Shown here: positions 1 through 10,835 of the stretch, in pieces
Numbering within the stretch: the first letter of the stretch is position 1
How the letters are laid out: each line of letters starts with the position of its first letter
NCBI GenBank assembly: GCA_013398015.1
Contig: VZRR01011731.1
Span: forward strand, 1-64,000
Length of the DNA stretch: 64,000 bases
Source: Oreocharis arfaki
Lineage: Eukaryota; Chordata; Aves; Passeriformes; Paramythiidae
Reading direction: 5' to 3'
Position numbers and translations under genes: made by a program
Notes under the pieces: generated by a model
Database searches by the model: none
Seen by the model: the letters and a program-made list of their open reading frames with translations, nothing else
Told to the model about the DNA's origin: nothing

Positions 1-142
1 TTGGGTTAACACAGCGATTTCAGACACCCCACAGCCACCCCGTGTTACTGTGCGAGGGGCCATAAAAATCCCAGCTAAAGTCAGGGAGCGTGGGAGCCCA
101 ACCTACAGTTCTCCCTATTGCCACTCAGGGAGACCCCGCCCC

Positions 143-264
143 CTATGAGTGGAGCTCCTCCTGTGAGGAGGAGTCCATGGGCGGGACTGGGGTCTAAGGC
201 ACNCTATGAGTGGAGCTCCTCCTGGGAGGAGGAGTCCATGGGCGGGACTGAGGTCTAAGGCACT
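143..264 (+). repeat. Two tandem 61-bp copies in the U3-like region, with an internal hairpin
   Basis: Copy 1 is 143-203 and copy 2 is 204-264, starting CTATGAGTGGAGCTCCTCCT in both. They differ at only two called bases plus the ambiguous base. Each contains CTCCTCC facing GGAGGAG across a few bases, a GC-rich hairpin. The single N at 203 is the last base of copy 1 and corresponds to T264 in copy 2, so copy number at this boundary may be an assembly artefact. Short direct repeats like this are a common form of retroviral U3 enhancer. Confidence 0.85.
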
Positions 265-353
265 CCCCACCTTCCAGAACCTTCATTGTTTCTCGATGCC
301 CTGTTGGTTGTTTCTGATGTCTATCTTGTTGTACCCACCCCTCGTTATTTTTG

Positions 354-522
354 ATTGGATCCCTGACCCTCAGACCCTCCCCTCGTTTGCGTCCCATTGG
401 CTGTGACCCTAGACCCCGCCCCACTTGCGTGCCCCTTAAAACCCTGTGTTCAGCCGGTGCTACCCGGAGTTCTCCCTCAACGCTTCTCTTCTTTGCACCC
501 TTGTTCAGTTACCCTTAATAAA
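354..522 (+). promoter_or_regulatory. LTR-type promoter and polyadenylation elements
   Basis: Reversed CCAAT boxes (ATTGG) lie at 354-358 and 396-400, a GC box CCCCGCCCC at 414-422, a TATA-like CTTAAAA at 435-441 and AATAAA at 517-522. Transcription would be expected to start near 465, making a short R region. The function is inferred from motif order only. Confidence 0.45.
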
Positions 523-620
523 GGAGACTTGGAGGAGACCCCCTCTTGCCTCCCTTTATTCTTCTCCTTGCCTTACTACCGTGCCTCTCTTCGCTCCTCG
601 CTGGGAGCTGCCACACCTCG

Positions 621-2287
621 GCACGTGAGCCACCCACGCAGTGCCCGAGCCTCGTTCCCCTTCGGCTCCAGGGCCCCTCAGTGCCAGCGTCCTCTGACGA
701 GGCCAGAGAGACGAGAGACGGCAGGCAACAAGGGAGTGATTCCCTGATCCTGCAGTTAGGGCAGCTGTGTGGCAGCATGCTGAGGAGCCAGCCATAGGTT
801 GTGTGCCTGGCACCACAGTGGCAGACGGAGCACAGGGACAGCTGGAAGGGCGGTGCTTCCATGCACAGAGAGCCCTCCAAGAGCAGCAGAACTGTGGGTG
901 CATCTCCTCCGTCAGGTGCAGGAGACTGTGTGGCAATTCTGCCTTTTCTGGATGGCTTTGACCTGGAAACCAGGCTCAGTCTTATCTACCCAGACCATGT
1001 TGCATCTGACTAAAAGGTACATATGAAACTTGTCCATTTCAGAGCTGCAATAAGCAGGGATGGAAAGAAGATGTAAAAAAAAATGATGGGTTTTATAAAA
1101 CCGCTTGTTTATGAATTGGGGTAACCATTATGAGAATGTCAGCCCTGACCCTGAATGATAACCAGTCTGAGGGATTTCCTGTCCAGTAACTCACAAAACT
1201 CCCTCAAGCCATTTCTCTTGTCTGGGATTTTAAAGCAGGCTCCCGAGTAGACTAACATGTGTATCATTCGTAGCGCTTTCCAGAGACAATAACAAAGAAT
1301 CAAGCAGAATAAATGAATCTGCCAACAGCTGGCCACTTCCATCTGCTGAGGTAAAGGACTGCTTCAAGATTAAATTTCAGGCGTACAAAGACTCCTTTTT
1401 ACCTTCTGAATTCCCCATCACTGTGCATTTCACACGGTGCCTCATTAGGTTGCAGAGCTGCTCAAAGTAGTCCATGTGAAAAATGCTGCTCAGGCTACCT
1501 TAACAAATCTGTAGGGCTTTTTTTCCTCCAGGAGTGGAACCTATCCCAAGGGCTCCATTATCCAGTTCCCCTTAGCTGTGTGGAAATAATTAATTTCACT
1601 TGAGTGGCTTTTGTTTAGAAAAATGTTCAGCTGAAGATATTTTGGTTTCAAGGCTGAAATTCCTGAGTCTGATTATTGTTTAAAAATGGATCTACCGTTT
1701 TCAATGAGAGGCATAGTTATAAAATTTTTCTGCCATTAATTCCAAGTTGCTGTGCTGGCATCAACTGTGTATTGATCTACTGGAAAGATTTCCTTTTCCT
1801 GTAGTTTTCTTTTCTTCTCAGGTGCCCCTGAGATCCCTATGTGGCTTAGTAGACAAACCCATGATCTTACTCTATTCTTTTCTTATTCCTTTGCTAAATA
1901 TTTAATATGTGATAAGAGGAGAGACTCAGAAAAAAATATCTGGAATACGTATTCCAATAGTTTACTGAAGAAAAAAGATTAAAGTATCAGTTAAGGGACA
2001 ATAGTTACAAACCTTTAAAATTACATATTTTTGTTTATATCTTTAGTAAATAATGATAAAAATAAATAATTCTTGAATGATTTTCAATGTTTTTTATGCA
2101 GAATTGCTTGAGAAGCAATGATATCATTATCCTGATATAGATATCCTAAACACGTGAAAACTAATACAATGATTTTGATGTGTACATTTTCAAGCATATA
2201 TTTAACTTCATCTTTACCAAATCTAAACATATTGGTCATCTTCAGCTTTTTCAGTAAAAGGAGATGAGCAGATCCTTTTCATTACAA
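621..2287. other. No recognisable gene; GC-rich flank then AT-rich DNA
   Basis: Positions 621-960 remain GC-rich (CpG in several places, and a short palindrome GGGAGTGATTCCC near 733-746) and could be LTR or internal retroviral leader sequence, but no primer-binding site or gag start was identified. From about 1000 the composition becomes AT-rich, with no open reading frame above about 67 codons and no repeat that I recognise. Confidence 0.5.
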
Positions 2288-2860
2288 CATAGAATCACAG
2301 AGCTATGGAAAAGTTTGGGTTGGGAGGAACATTTAAAGGTTGTCTAGTTCAATCCCAACCCCACAATGACCAGGGTCATCTTCAACTCGATCAGGTTACT
2401 CAGAGCACTCTCCAACTAGAGCTTGGATGATTCCAGGGACTGGGCACCCACCTCCTCTGTGGGCAGTGGGCAGGATGAAACCTGAGCCAGTGTTTCATCA
2501 TCCTCATAGTAAAGTATTTCTTCCTTATATCTAGTCTCAATCTAATCTGTTTTAGTTTAAAACCATTAGCCCTTTGTCTTATGACAGCAGACCCTAATAA
2601 GAGGTTTGTTTCTATCATTTTTATAAGCCCCTGTAAGTACTGAAATGCTGCAACTGAATCTCCCAGAACCTTATCTTCCCCAGGCTAAACAACCCAAGCT
2701 CTCAGCCTTTCTTCACAGGAGAGGTTCTCCATCCCTCTGATAATTTTTGTGGGACTACTCAAGTAAGTCCATGCTTTTCCTGTGCAGAGGACCCCAGAGC
2801 CGAATGCAGCACTCCATGTGGGACCTCATTAGGGTGTCTCAGAGGGGTAACATGCCCTGA
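2288..2860 (-). mobile_element. CR1 LINE fragment, 3' end, minus strand
   Basis: The block begins on the plus strand with CATAGAATCACAGAGC, the reverse complement of a CR1 3' tip, and runs into the reverse complement of the CR1 3' UTR and the C-terminal end of ORF2 (positions about 2500-2860). This includes the segment that would read 'Q..LRLDIRKKYF' upstream of the tip on the minus strand. CR1 ORF2 encodes an endonuclease and reverse transcriptase for target-primed insertion; only the last part survives, so the copy is 5'-truncated, as most CR1 insertions are. Frames are broken and the copy is clearly old. The left edge is sharp and the right edge is uncertain by about 20 bp. Confidence 0.85.
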
Positions 2861-4889
2861 TGTATTTTGAGATAATGCCTTGGAATGTCATTGCGATCTA
2901 AGAATCTGAAATTTAAATTTTTATAGAGCAGCCCTGAGATCTAATCAGGGAACATCCGCAGAGGATCACTGAAGGCCATATTTTATCACTGAACAAGTTA
3001 ACCACAAGCTCATATTTAGGCATCTACTTTATATTTATTTTGTGACTGGGCAATGAAATATGCTGCCAAAAGAGCTTTTTATTTGTGTTTTTGTCTTTTA
3101 AAATCTCACTTTGCTTGATGAACTGGAGGAAGAAAAAGCAATCACTTTCTGGCTGAAAAGAAAGAAAAAGCAGTTGTGTACCATGAACAGATTAATTAGA
3201 CCACTACATAAATACTGTTTTATTACTAATAAAAAGTATGATCATACTGGTGTTAACAAAAGCATGGATAAAGAGTCAGCAAAAGGAATGAAAGGAAGGA
3301 CAAGCCTTATTTTCTAAGATATTCATAATTAAATAATAGAAATTTTAAAAGAATAGGGCAAATGAATCAGAGGTGGGACTTATGATTAGTCCTTGCCGTT
3401 ATGGAAACACTGAAAGATCTGGAATCACAAGATTTAGTGCTTTCTACAGCATACATGATGTGTCCAGATGCAGCAACCATTTTGCAGTGTCTAGGAAAAT
3501 GCTGTGTCAGTGACTGTAAGGAAGGTATAGTGTTTCTACGAATTGTACACCAGGAGAAAATATTAGAAATTGCTTGGGTGTATGTTGGTGCATTGACCTC
3601 TGTCCCTCCAGGTATGTGCAGTGATCCGTTGTCTTCTGCAGGTGTCACACAGACCATTACAGCACAGAGCTGGCACTGTGACATCCAATAATAAGCCTGC
3701 TGTGCTTATGTCTTAGACCTGATTACAGTTCCTTAGAGCTGCAGAAGTCTTGCTATCTGGAGTAGAAATCTTGGGCTTAGTACCACCATCCTCTAATAAT
3801 CAGGAAAATTTTAATTTGCAAGGAAATCAGGAAAATTTTAAATTGTAAGTTAAGAAAAAAAATAATGTTTTACCTATCCTTCCATCTTCTCATCATGATG
3901 TAAATATCACCTGAAGATCTTGCCTGAGAGATTGCAGAGAGCAGTTTCAAGGACTGTTTTATTTTATTGGGTGAAAATTACTGTCTGTGTAATGGCTCAG
4001 GCAAAAAGCAATAAAGCTGTCTTTGGATACTTGCCTGGCCTTCAGCTTTGCTAAAAGTATATGCTGAAAATCAAATTAGCTGAGAAACTTTATAGAAGTT
4101 GACTGCTGCCATTGCTGTATCTATATGGACAATGCCAGTGTTGCTAGACATTTCTGAAAAGCTTTATACTCCTGAATGCCTAATAGTGTAATCTCAGCAC
4201 TACTTAAATCAGTAGGACCTACTAAACCCCAGGAAAACAGATACTTGAGAAACTAGTGCATTTTAGTCCTTGTCACTTCTAGATGTGCGTGATTGAGATT
4301 GATATTCCTATTTGATGTAGCTGAAGCAGCTCAAACAATGATAGATTTGTTTAGACAACAGGTTCATGTGATGTAATCCCTTTTATGGGTCCATGAGGTC
4401 AACAATCCATAGCAATGCCAACAGACAGCTAAGGGCCTGATCCCCTTTTCTACCTACTTGCCTAAATTCTGTAATTCACTGTAGCTGTAGAACATTCTTA
4501 CCACAGCATTAGAATGATCAAGTCACAGAAAAATGAACAAGGGAGGGAGGAAGAACTGTTCAGGGAAGTGCCAGCTCCAGCAGATAGGTCTGTTGCAGGC
4601 CAGGCTGGAACCATGCAAAGATGCTGGCAGCAGCTTAGCTGCATCAGCCCGTCAGCTGGGCTTGTCACACTGGGCTCAGCACTCCACCAGGGGCCTGTGC
4701 TGCTTCTGACTCTCTGCCAGGTTTAGTCAGCAGTAGCTCAGATCTCTGCTGTGATACCAAAATGCACTAAGAATGTCTAAATTTGTTGTCCTCTCTGTCT
4801 TGAAAAGACTTCCTAAGGGCAAAATTTGGGAAAAACAGCCAGTGCCTGGCAGTTTTCCTTGTTCATTGGATATGTTTCACTACTTGCAG
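2861..4889. other. No recognisable gene; AT-rich
   Basis: There are overlapping chance ORFs on both strands near 3367-3691 (105 and 96 codons) with no known domain and no supporting splice structure. A small direct repeat lies at 3799-3852. Nothing else was recognised. Confidence 0.55.
3799..3852. repeat. Imperfect 27-bp tandem duplication
   Basis: ATCAGGAAAATTTTAA starts both units (3799 and 3826). The second halves have diverged. It is probably a replication-slippage duplication. Confidence 0.6.
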
Positions 4890-4916
4890 GACTCTAGGAT
4901 TTTCAACAAGCAGAAG
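4890..4916 (+). other. Candidate 27-nt microexon (unproven)
   Basis: The segment is preceded by TTTCACTACTTGCAG, a usable 3' splice site, and followed by a consensus 5' splice site AAG|GTAAGTC. It is 27 nt long, a multiple of three, and open in one frame as DSRIFNKQK. Its length and phase fit an in-frame microexon of the kind common in neuronal genes. No flanking coding exon is identified on this strand within several kb, and strong donor motifs occur by chance at this scale, so this is a hypothesis only. It could equally be an intronic decoy. Confidence 0.2.
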
Positions 4917-7413
4917 GTAAGTCAGCAGTGCCCAAGAGATGTCGCAAGTATGAGGTGAGCACCTCCCAGCAGATTTTTTAAAGGAACTTGTGTGTTTAGG
5001 TGTTATAGAGTGCCAAGAAAGAACAATTATATTTAAAACTCCCAGAACACACGTCACTTCACATCTAACACTTATGCAGAGCACTCTGAGATCCTCAAGA
5101 GTGCTCTGAGTGAAAAAGGTGGCGTCCTGCCGACTGAGCCATGAAGATACACAAACTCTACCATGACTTCAGTGAAGTCATGACTTCGCTTTTTACCTTT
5201 TATCTGGCAGTAATATGATGTATGCACACCTGTAATAAAAAAAAAGAGAGAGAGAAAAGCTAGGTATGCCAAGTCCTGCAGTTTCTCAGTATGATCAGAT
5301 TTCTGGGATGTCAGATGGGATGAAAACCAGAAGATCACTCTGAAAATTACAGTAGTTCCAGGACCGACTCCAGTCTGGGAAAAGGACTCATTATAAATGG
5401 TACCAGGCACATACACTGAAACCTGGAGATCTGCTAACTAGATAAATCATTAGTACCCAGCATTAGGCAAAACCAGGACATGTTGGTTTACATAGTTAGG
5501 GGGGAAGAGCAGGAAAGCAGATGAGGAAGGTGTGCTTCCTTTTCTTCGCAGTGAGGTCTCTAATTTGTGCTAACGAGAGGCACTAACAACACCAACAACA
5601 AAAGCAGCAATTTTAATTGTACGTTGTAAAAATTACATTGCTGCATTTTCTGCTAACAGATCCCTTCAGTTTCCTTAGACATAGATACTCTGATATGTGT
5701 TGAATGTTGTGTATAATAGGTCATTCAACAGAAATCTGTCCAATGAATCCAGGATCATAATGCTAAGTAATAATATTTAAATAATATTTTGTTTTACACT
5801 TCCGTTTTTTGGAATATATATATATATAGGAAGATAGATAGATAGACATAGATATAAAATATATAATATTTATATTATTCTATTTACATTATGAGACCAA
5901 ATATCATGTCTAGTATCAGTTGTAATTTGACAAGGTTGCTAGAAACCCTGTAAGCAAAAAGCAGTGTTTATTGTCCACATCTGCTTTCAGTTTCTTCAGG
6001 CTACAGTTAGAGTAAGATATCTGTCATCTACCTCATAGAAATAATCTGATGATTAATCATCTTATGCTAAATGTCAAAGAGCAGCCTGCAGTCAGCTTCT
6101 GAAATTTATATTTAGGTATTTGCCAGTTTTCAGTTCCTGATAACAATCAGCCAGTCTGTTGATTTTCTAAAAATAACTTTTTTCTTAAAATACTTTTGAA
6201 AAACTCTATGAGACTGCAAATGCTGTGACTTGTGAATGCTTGAAGGGATTTACATTTATTACTAATAGTTTTGTCTCGAGGGAAGAAGAGTAATATCCAA
6301 ATTACTTCTGATTGTACAGAAATACAAATTTTTATTGTAACAACAAGAAAAATCAGAGGTGTGCATCTATTTTTTACTAACTGTTAATATGACTCCATTC
6401 ATCTGATGAATGAAGACCTATGTTCAGGCTGGACTATTAGACTTATTGTTAATCCAGATGACATCACTTCTCTTTATTGTAAAATCAGACTATGTCTGAA
6501 GTTACAGCTGTAAAAGACGGTCTAGTCACATTTTATTCAAAGAATATATTTCCTAGAGTAAATTAAAACACTCAAATATGAGTTTACCACAGTTTGTTTT
6601 TCAGGCATATCTCCACCTTACCTTCATTCATTTTTTGACATCTTAGACCAACACTCCCTGGAAGAATTAACACTAAAAAAACATCATAATCACTTGCCAT
6701 CAAACCAGTCACTCAACACAGATGACCCAGACAACTTAGGCAAGAAATGTGAAATGCCTTGCTGTGAGAAATTAATATCTGTGAATAATGATACAGAAAG
6801 CACTTTTATGCCCTTTGCTATGGATTTTATTTTGATTAAGGTAATGGGGTTTTGCAAATGTGTAAGTTTCAAAGTCAATTATACCATGTACAAATAGTGT
6901 GCTAAGGGCACAGACATGGCTATATACCTTTCCTTCCTAAAGACCTTTTCAGTTTCTGACTCTTTTATCACCTTGCATTACTGTGCAGGGTGGTAATGCA
7001 CTGTGGTATTTGGATATATCACACATTTTTATGTAGTTTCATATATCATATAAAAATATCTGTTGGAATGCTGAACTGAAATAGATACTGAGAACTACCT
7101 TGCATCTATGATAGTGAAAAACTTTGCAGATATTATTAGCTATTTTTTTTCATTGTTTTTACCTTTGTTTTTCACCTTATTTATAAAAGTGTTTGATAAA
7201 CAACTGCAGGAATAAGTTTCTGACATTATCCTGCATATTCACCTGTGATAATTTCTGCTACACTATCAACAGTAAAATGCTATCAGAACCATACATTTTT
7301 GGTGGCACTCAGTAAAAGAGGAAAGAAAACCTCATTGTGAATAATGAGACAACCTTATCTGTTAAATAATGATGCCTTCTTCTAAGCAATACTTGTGTTT
7401 GTGCTGCTTACAG
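4917..7413. other. No recognisable gene; AT-rich with a simple repeat
   Basis: This stretch contains an A/GA-rich run near 5234-5259 and the TA/GATA microsatellite at 5814-5855. ORFs at 5072-5416 (-) and 6694-6897 (+) look like chance ORFs and have no domain. Confidence 0.55.
5814..5855. repeat. (TA)n followed by (GATA)n microsatellite
   Basis: A TA run at 5814-5828 passes into interrupted GATA units at about 5831-5855. Confidence 0.9.
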
Positions 7414-7487
7414 GAAGATTTCCTGAATGGATAGAAATATTTTAGCACAAAACCATTACAGATTGCATACCACTGATGATGAACCAG
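7414..7487 (+). other. Candidate non-coding or 5' UTR exon (unproven)
   Basis: A good 3' splice site (GTTTGTGCTGCTTACAG) precedes and a near-perfect 5' splice site (CCAG|GTAAGC) follows. All three frames contain stops, so the segment cannot be an internal coding exon. It ends with ATGATGAACCAG, so it could hold a start codon just before the donor, or belong to a lncRNA. There is no other support. Confidence 0.18.
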
Positions 7488-10174
7488 GTAAGCTTGTTCT
7501 TGAAGATGAAAGCACAGCTAAAAATCAGTTATTCATTTATTTGTTTACATCCATTCCTTTTCAGCAAATAGGAAGGTACAATAAGAAGAACTGACTGGCT
7601 TTTATCTGTGCTGGGGGAGTCTGCAGGGCCAAGAGATAGAGGCTATGCTTGTAGATAATGAAGGGTCAGGCACTCTACTGACTAGATGAACATCAAGAAA
7701 TAAAACAGCGATAACTGCTTGAGAAACCCTCAGGTATGGAGAAAAAAGAATGCAAGGAAATAATGAGGCCATATTAAGTTGACACAAAAGGCAGCTGTGG
7801 CAGAACAGAGCTTCTATGTCTTGCTACACTTCTGAAGAGGAGCTGTAGGCTACATCTTCTAATCCCTTGTAGACTACATGTACTAATCTCTTAATAGCAA
7901 TAGTGAAATGATTGATTAAACTTTTGTTAATTATTTTTTGTGGGCTTATTTTGGGCAATAGGAAAAAAAAAACTGTGTTAAATGTTGCTAACAAGACTGA
8001 CAAATCTGCCCAAGGGAGTGCTGCTTCTAGCAAATACTAATATGTTTGAAATGTTTTACAAGATGTATATGACACCTTAAGTATTCTGAGAAGAGGCTTA
8101 ATCATTCAGTGCTCTGAGTTCAGTGCTGCCATGGGTAACTTTCTGACATCACCACGCTTTCTTTGGAAGAAGGTAAAACCAGTTACTCAAGTTTCTCTTT
8201 CTTTCTACCTCCTCTTGCACCCATTCAATACTTGCAAGTCTCTGCCTTTATCAGGCAGCTCGTTAGCACACCCTGTAAACCAGATTACTAAAACTGTCAT
8301 TATTTTAAAGCTTTCAGGGTGGGCTCACAACCACCTGCAAATGAAAACAGGGAAGAGCATGGTAATGCAGAATGGTAAGAAGTAATGATAATCAAGAAGT
8401 GGCAGAAACTGAAAATGTCTTTTAGGAAGAAAAAGTATATAGCTGTGACATGAATAATGCCTCAGCTTCTCAGGAGTGCTTGTCTCCTGGAGTACACTCC
8501 ACATCACCAGAGCACAAGGTGATGTTTATTTGAAAGTGAGTGGAGGGATGCTCACTGTCAGAGTGGCTTTCAACTTCCTCATAATTACTTTGAGTAGCAT
8601 CAGAGTACTACCAAAGGAAATAATCCTTTTAATTGGTGTCCAACCCCTACTGATGACCACCTGTGCCAGTGCTAGGGGCTCCAGCTAGTCAGCTTTCTTC
8701 CACAGCTTTATATCAAGACCTTGAGTGGCACTGGAGTGCTGGGTAGGAAACCTATCCTTGCATTGTATGGCTACAGCAGGTACTTCAGCACACAACCAGG
8801 TGTCTTTGGACCTTACAGACCAATCAGGGAGATATTTAACAAATTCAGCAACCTACAGAATAGACAGTGCTAAAAAGTGGGCAACTGAATTTCAGTATTA
8901 GGCTTGAGGTTTTTTTCATTTGTCAATTCTAAATTTGTGGCATGTATTTTTCCTTGTAGACACCCCTTTCATTTTCTCATATTAAATTAAAAGAATGATA
9001 CAAACCTCCTTTTTAAAGTATTTCAGATATCCGCCACAGAAAAGTGCAATTAAAAATGCATATAGTATTGATACATGAGAATACTTTTGTGCTAAAGTTC
9101 TGATTAAATATGAAGATTCATACACTCCAGATATATTGTATAAGCACTGGCTCCTTGTCTGTTGTGCATTGATTTACAGCATCTGAAATGAACCATAATG
9201 GACTGCTTAGGAAATACTTTGTGGAAAAAATAAACAACGTGATAAAAAGAAAAAGATAAGCTGGGCAGGGCACTAGAATTTGAAAAGGAAAAGTAAAAAA
9301 ATTATTTGATTTACCAGAATGCAAAATCCTGAAAAAGAGCTACATAATATACAAACACGTTTTTTCCTCATGAGTTTGCATCAATATAGCATGGTTTCAA
9401 GCAAGTTCACCCTTAAGCAATAGTCTTTGCTATCAGCTCTACACACTCTACTCAGTATAACCAAACAAAAGTCGTCTTTATGCTGAAGAAGAATATCATG
9501 CATGAAACAAAAAAGGGAAAAACATGAAACTATTCAGAAATTAAATGTATATGAAATATCACATCTTTTACAAAAATCTCTAATTTATCAAGATTTTGCA
9601 GCATATTAAGTACAAAAGGAAACTCTCCAGCTTCACAATTTTTTAACTCTTTCCCTACATTTTCAAAAATGTGAAGCCAAAGACAACAGAACAAGGATTT
9701 TTTTACCAGAGATGATGTTGTCACCATCATCCAGCTAGAGTCAAGCAACCTGGCTGGTTCAGAACCTGGCTGTGTACAGTCTCCAGTTATTGCAAGACAT
9801 GATACTCCTTAACATCTTTTGGTCTTTGCCACCATGAAGTATGTCTGAAAATTCTCACGGAAAAGACGTTATATTATATGCTCTAGCCATGCACTTTATG
9901 AAACGGACCAGGCCTTGTGCACTCCTGACAGCCAATGTTTACTGGTTGAAATAAAATACTGACTGGATTTCCTGGTTTCCAACAAAGTCACTGTTTACCA
10001 TATAACATTTCTGATTCTTCAGGAGTGTAGTTCCTGATTTCACCACTTCCAAATGAAACAAATGCCTTTAATAACACTTTCAGTGCTGTGCCATTCTGAA
10101 ATTATTTTTACGCCTTAAAGATGGAGCTTTCTGCACTGCTATCTCTGATGTACTATTTATATCAGAAGTGGAAG
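7488..10174. other. No recognisable gene; AT-rich
   Basis: Nothing was recognised. At 8131-8171 there is an ATG in a good context (GCCATGG) opening MGNFLTSPRFLWKK, directly before an AAG|GTAAAA donor-like site, but no upstream promoter or downstream exon supports a gene. The remaining ORFs are short and AT-biased. Confidence 0.5.
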
Positions 10175-10835
10175 CATAGAGTAGCAGCTTGTTTCAGGCA
10201 GGAAGAGACCTTAGAACATCTATAGACCAACCCCTTACCCAAAGCAGGGCCAGCTGTGGGGTCAGTCCAGGATGCTTGTGGCTTGTTCCAGGGCTTGAAA
10301 TCCTTCCAAGCACAGAGATGTCACATCTTGGAGCAGCCTCAATGACCTCTCCTCATAAGTTATGTGGGTTGGTTAGATGCCCCCAAATCTGTCCTGTTTC
10401 TAGGCTGAAGCAGCCCAGCTCCCTCAGCCTCTCCTCAGGGAACAAGTGCTCCAGACCAACCACCAGAGATGGCCCCCACAAGCTCCCCCCAGTTTCTCCA
10501 GGTGTTTGCTGTGTTGGGGCCAAGACTGGACACCGCCTCCAGTTATGCTCTGAGGAGCACCATGTGCACGGGGCACAATCCCTTCCCTCAGCCTGTGGCC
10601 CATGTGGTTCGTGAAGCCCAGGATGCTGCTGGCTGCCTTTGCTCCAGGACATGCCACAGGCTCGTGTCCAGCTCACTGCCCATTACCACCTCATGGCCCC
10701 TCTTTCCTCAGCCTGTCCCACCGCAGAGACCCTGCCCTCCCTGTGGCACTGCTTGGCACTTGCATTTGCTGACTTTCGTGGGATTCCTGTCAACCCATTT
10801 CTGCAGGTCCCACTGGCCTTGCCCTGAGGTGTGCT
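10175..10835 (-). mobile_element. CR1 LINE fragment, minus strand (GC-richer subfamily)
   Basis: The sequence is the reverse complement of CR1 3' UTR plus ORF2 C-terminal coding sequence. Recognisable pieces on the plus strand are the CTGAAGCAGCCCAGCTCCCT segment (10404-10423), GCCAAGACTGGACACCGCC (10519-10537), the GAAGCCCAGGATGCTGCTGG segment (10613-10632), and the CTTGGCACTTGCATTTGCTG segment near 10753. These correspond to antisense of conserved CR1 ORF2 C-terminal blocks. It is much more GC-rich than its surroundings. The sharp 3' tip is missing or decayed at the left edge. It is 5'-truncated, without an intact frame. ORFs of 107-141 codons here (both strands) are products of the repeat, not genes. 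Confidence 0.8.

Larger units (their letters stand above)
1..620 (+). mobile_element. Putative endogenous retrovirus LTR (probably solo or 3' LTR), plus strand
   Basis: This GC-rich block stands out from the AT-rich sequence that follows about position 1000. Read on the plus strand it has the order expected of a retroviral LTR: a tandem enhancer-like repeat (143-264), two reversed CCAAT boxes (354-358, 396-400), a GC box (414-422), a TATA-like CTTAAAA (435-441) and AATAAA (517-522) about 80 bp downstream. A TATA box followed so closely by a polyadenylation signal is typical of an LTR U3-R junction and unusual for a host promoter. A pyrimidine-rich segment (538-600) would be U5. The left end is cut by the window or not recognisable, and the right end near 613-620 is a guess because I see no clear primer-binding site. 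No gag, pol or env coding sequence is visible. The family is not recognised. A CpG-rich host promoter is the alternative. Confidence 0.5.

Noticed and set aside
397..936. Overlapping ORFs of 116-126 codons on both strands
   Set aside because: They lie in the GC-rich LTR and its flank. There is no domain, and stops are scarce there simply because AT content is low.
3367..3691. Overlapping 105- and 96-codon ORFs on opposite strands
   Set aside because: Both cannot be real, and neither shows a domain or splice support.
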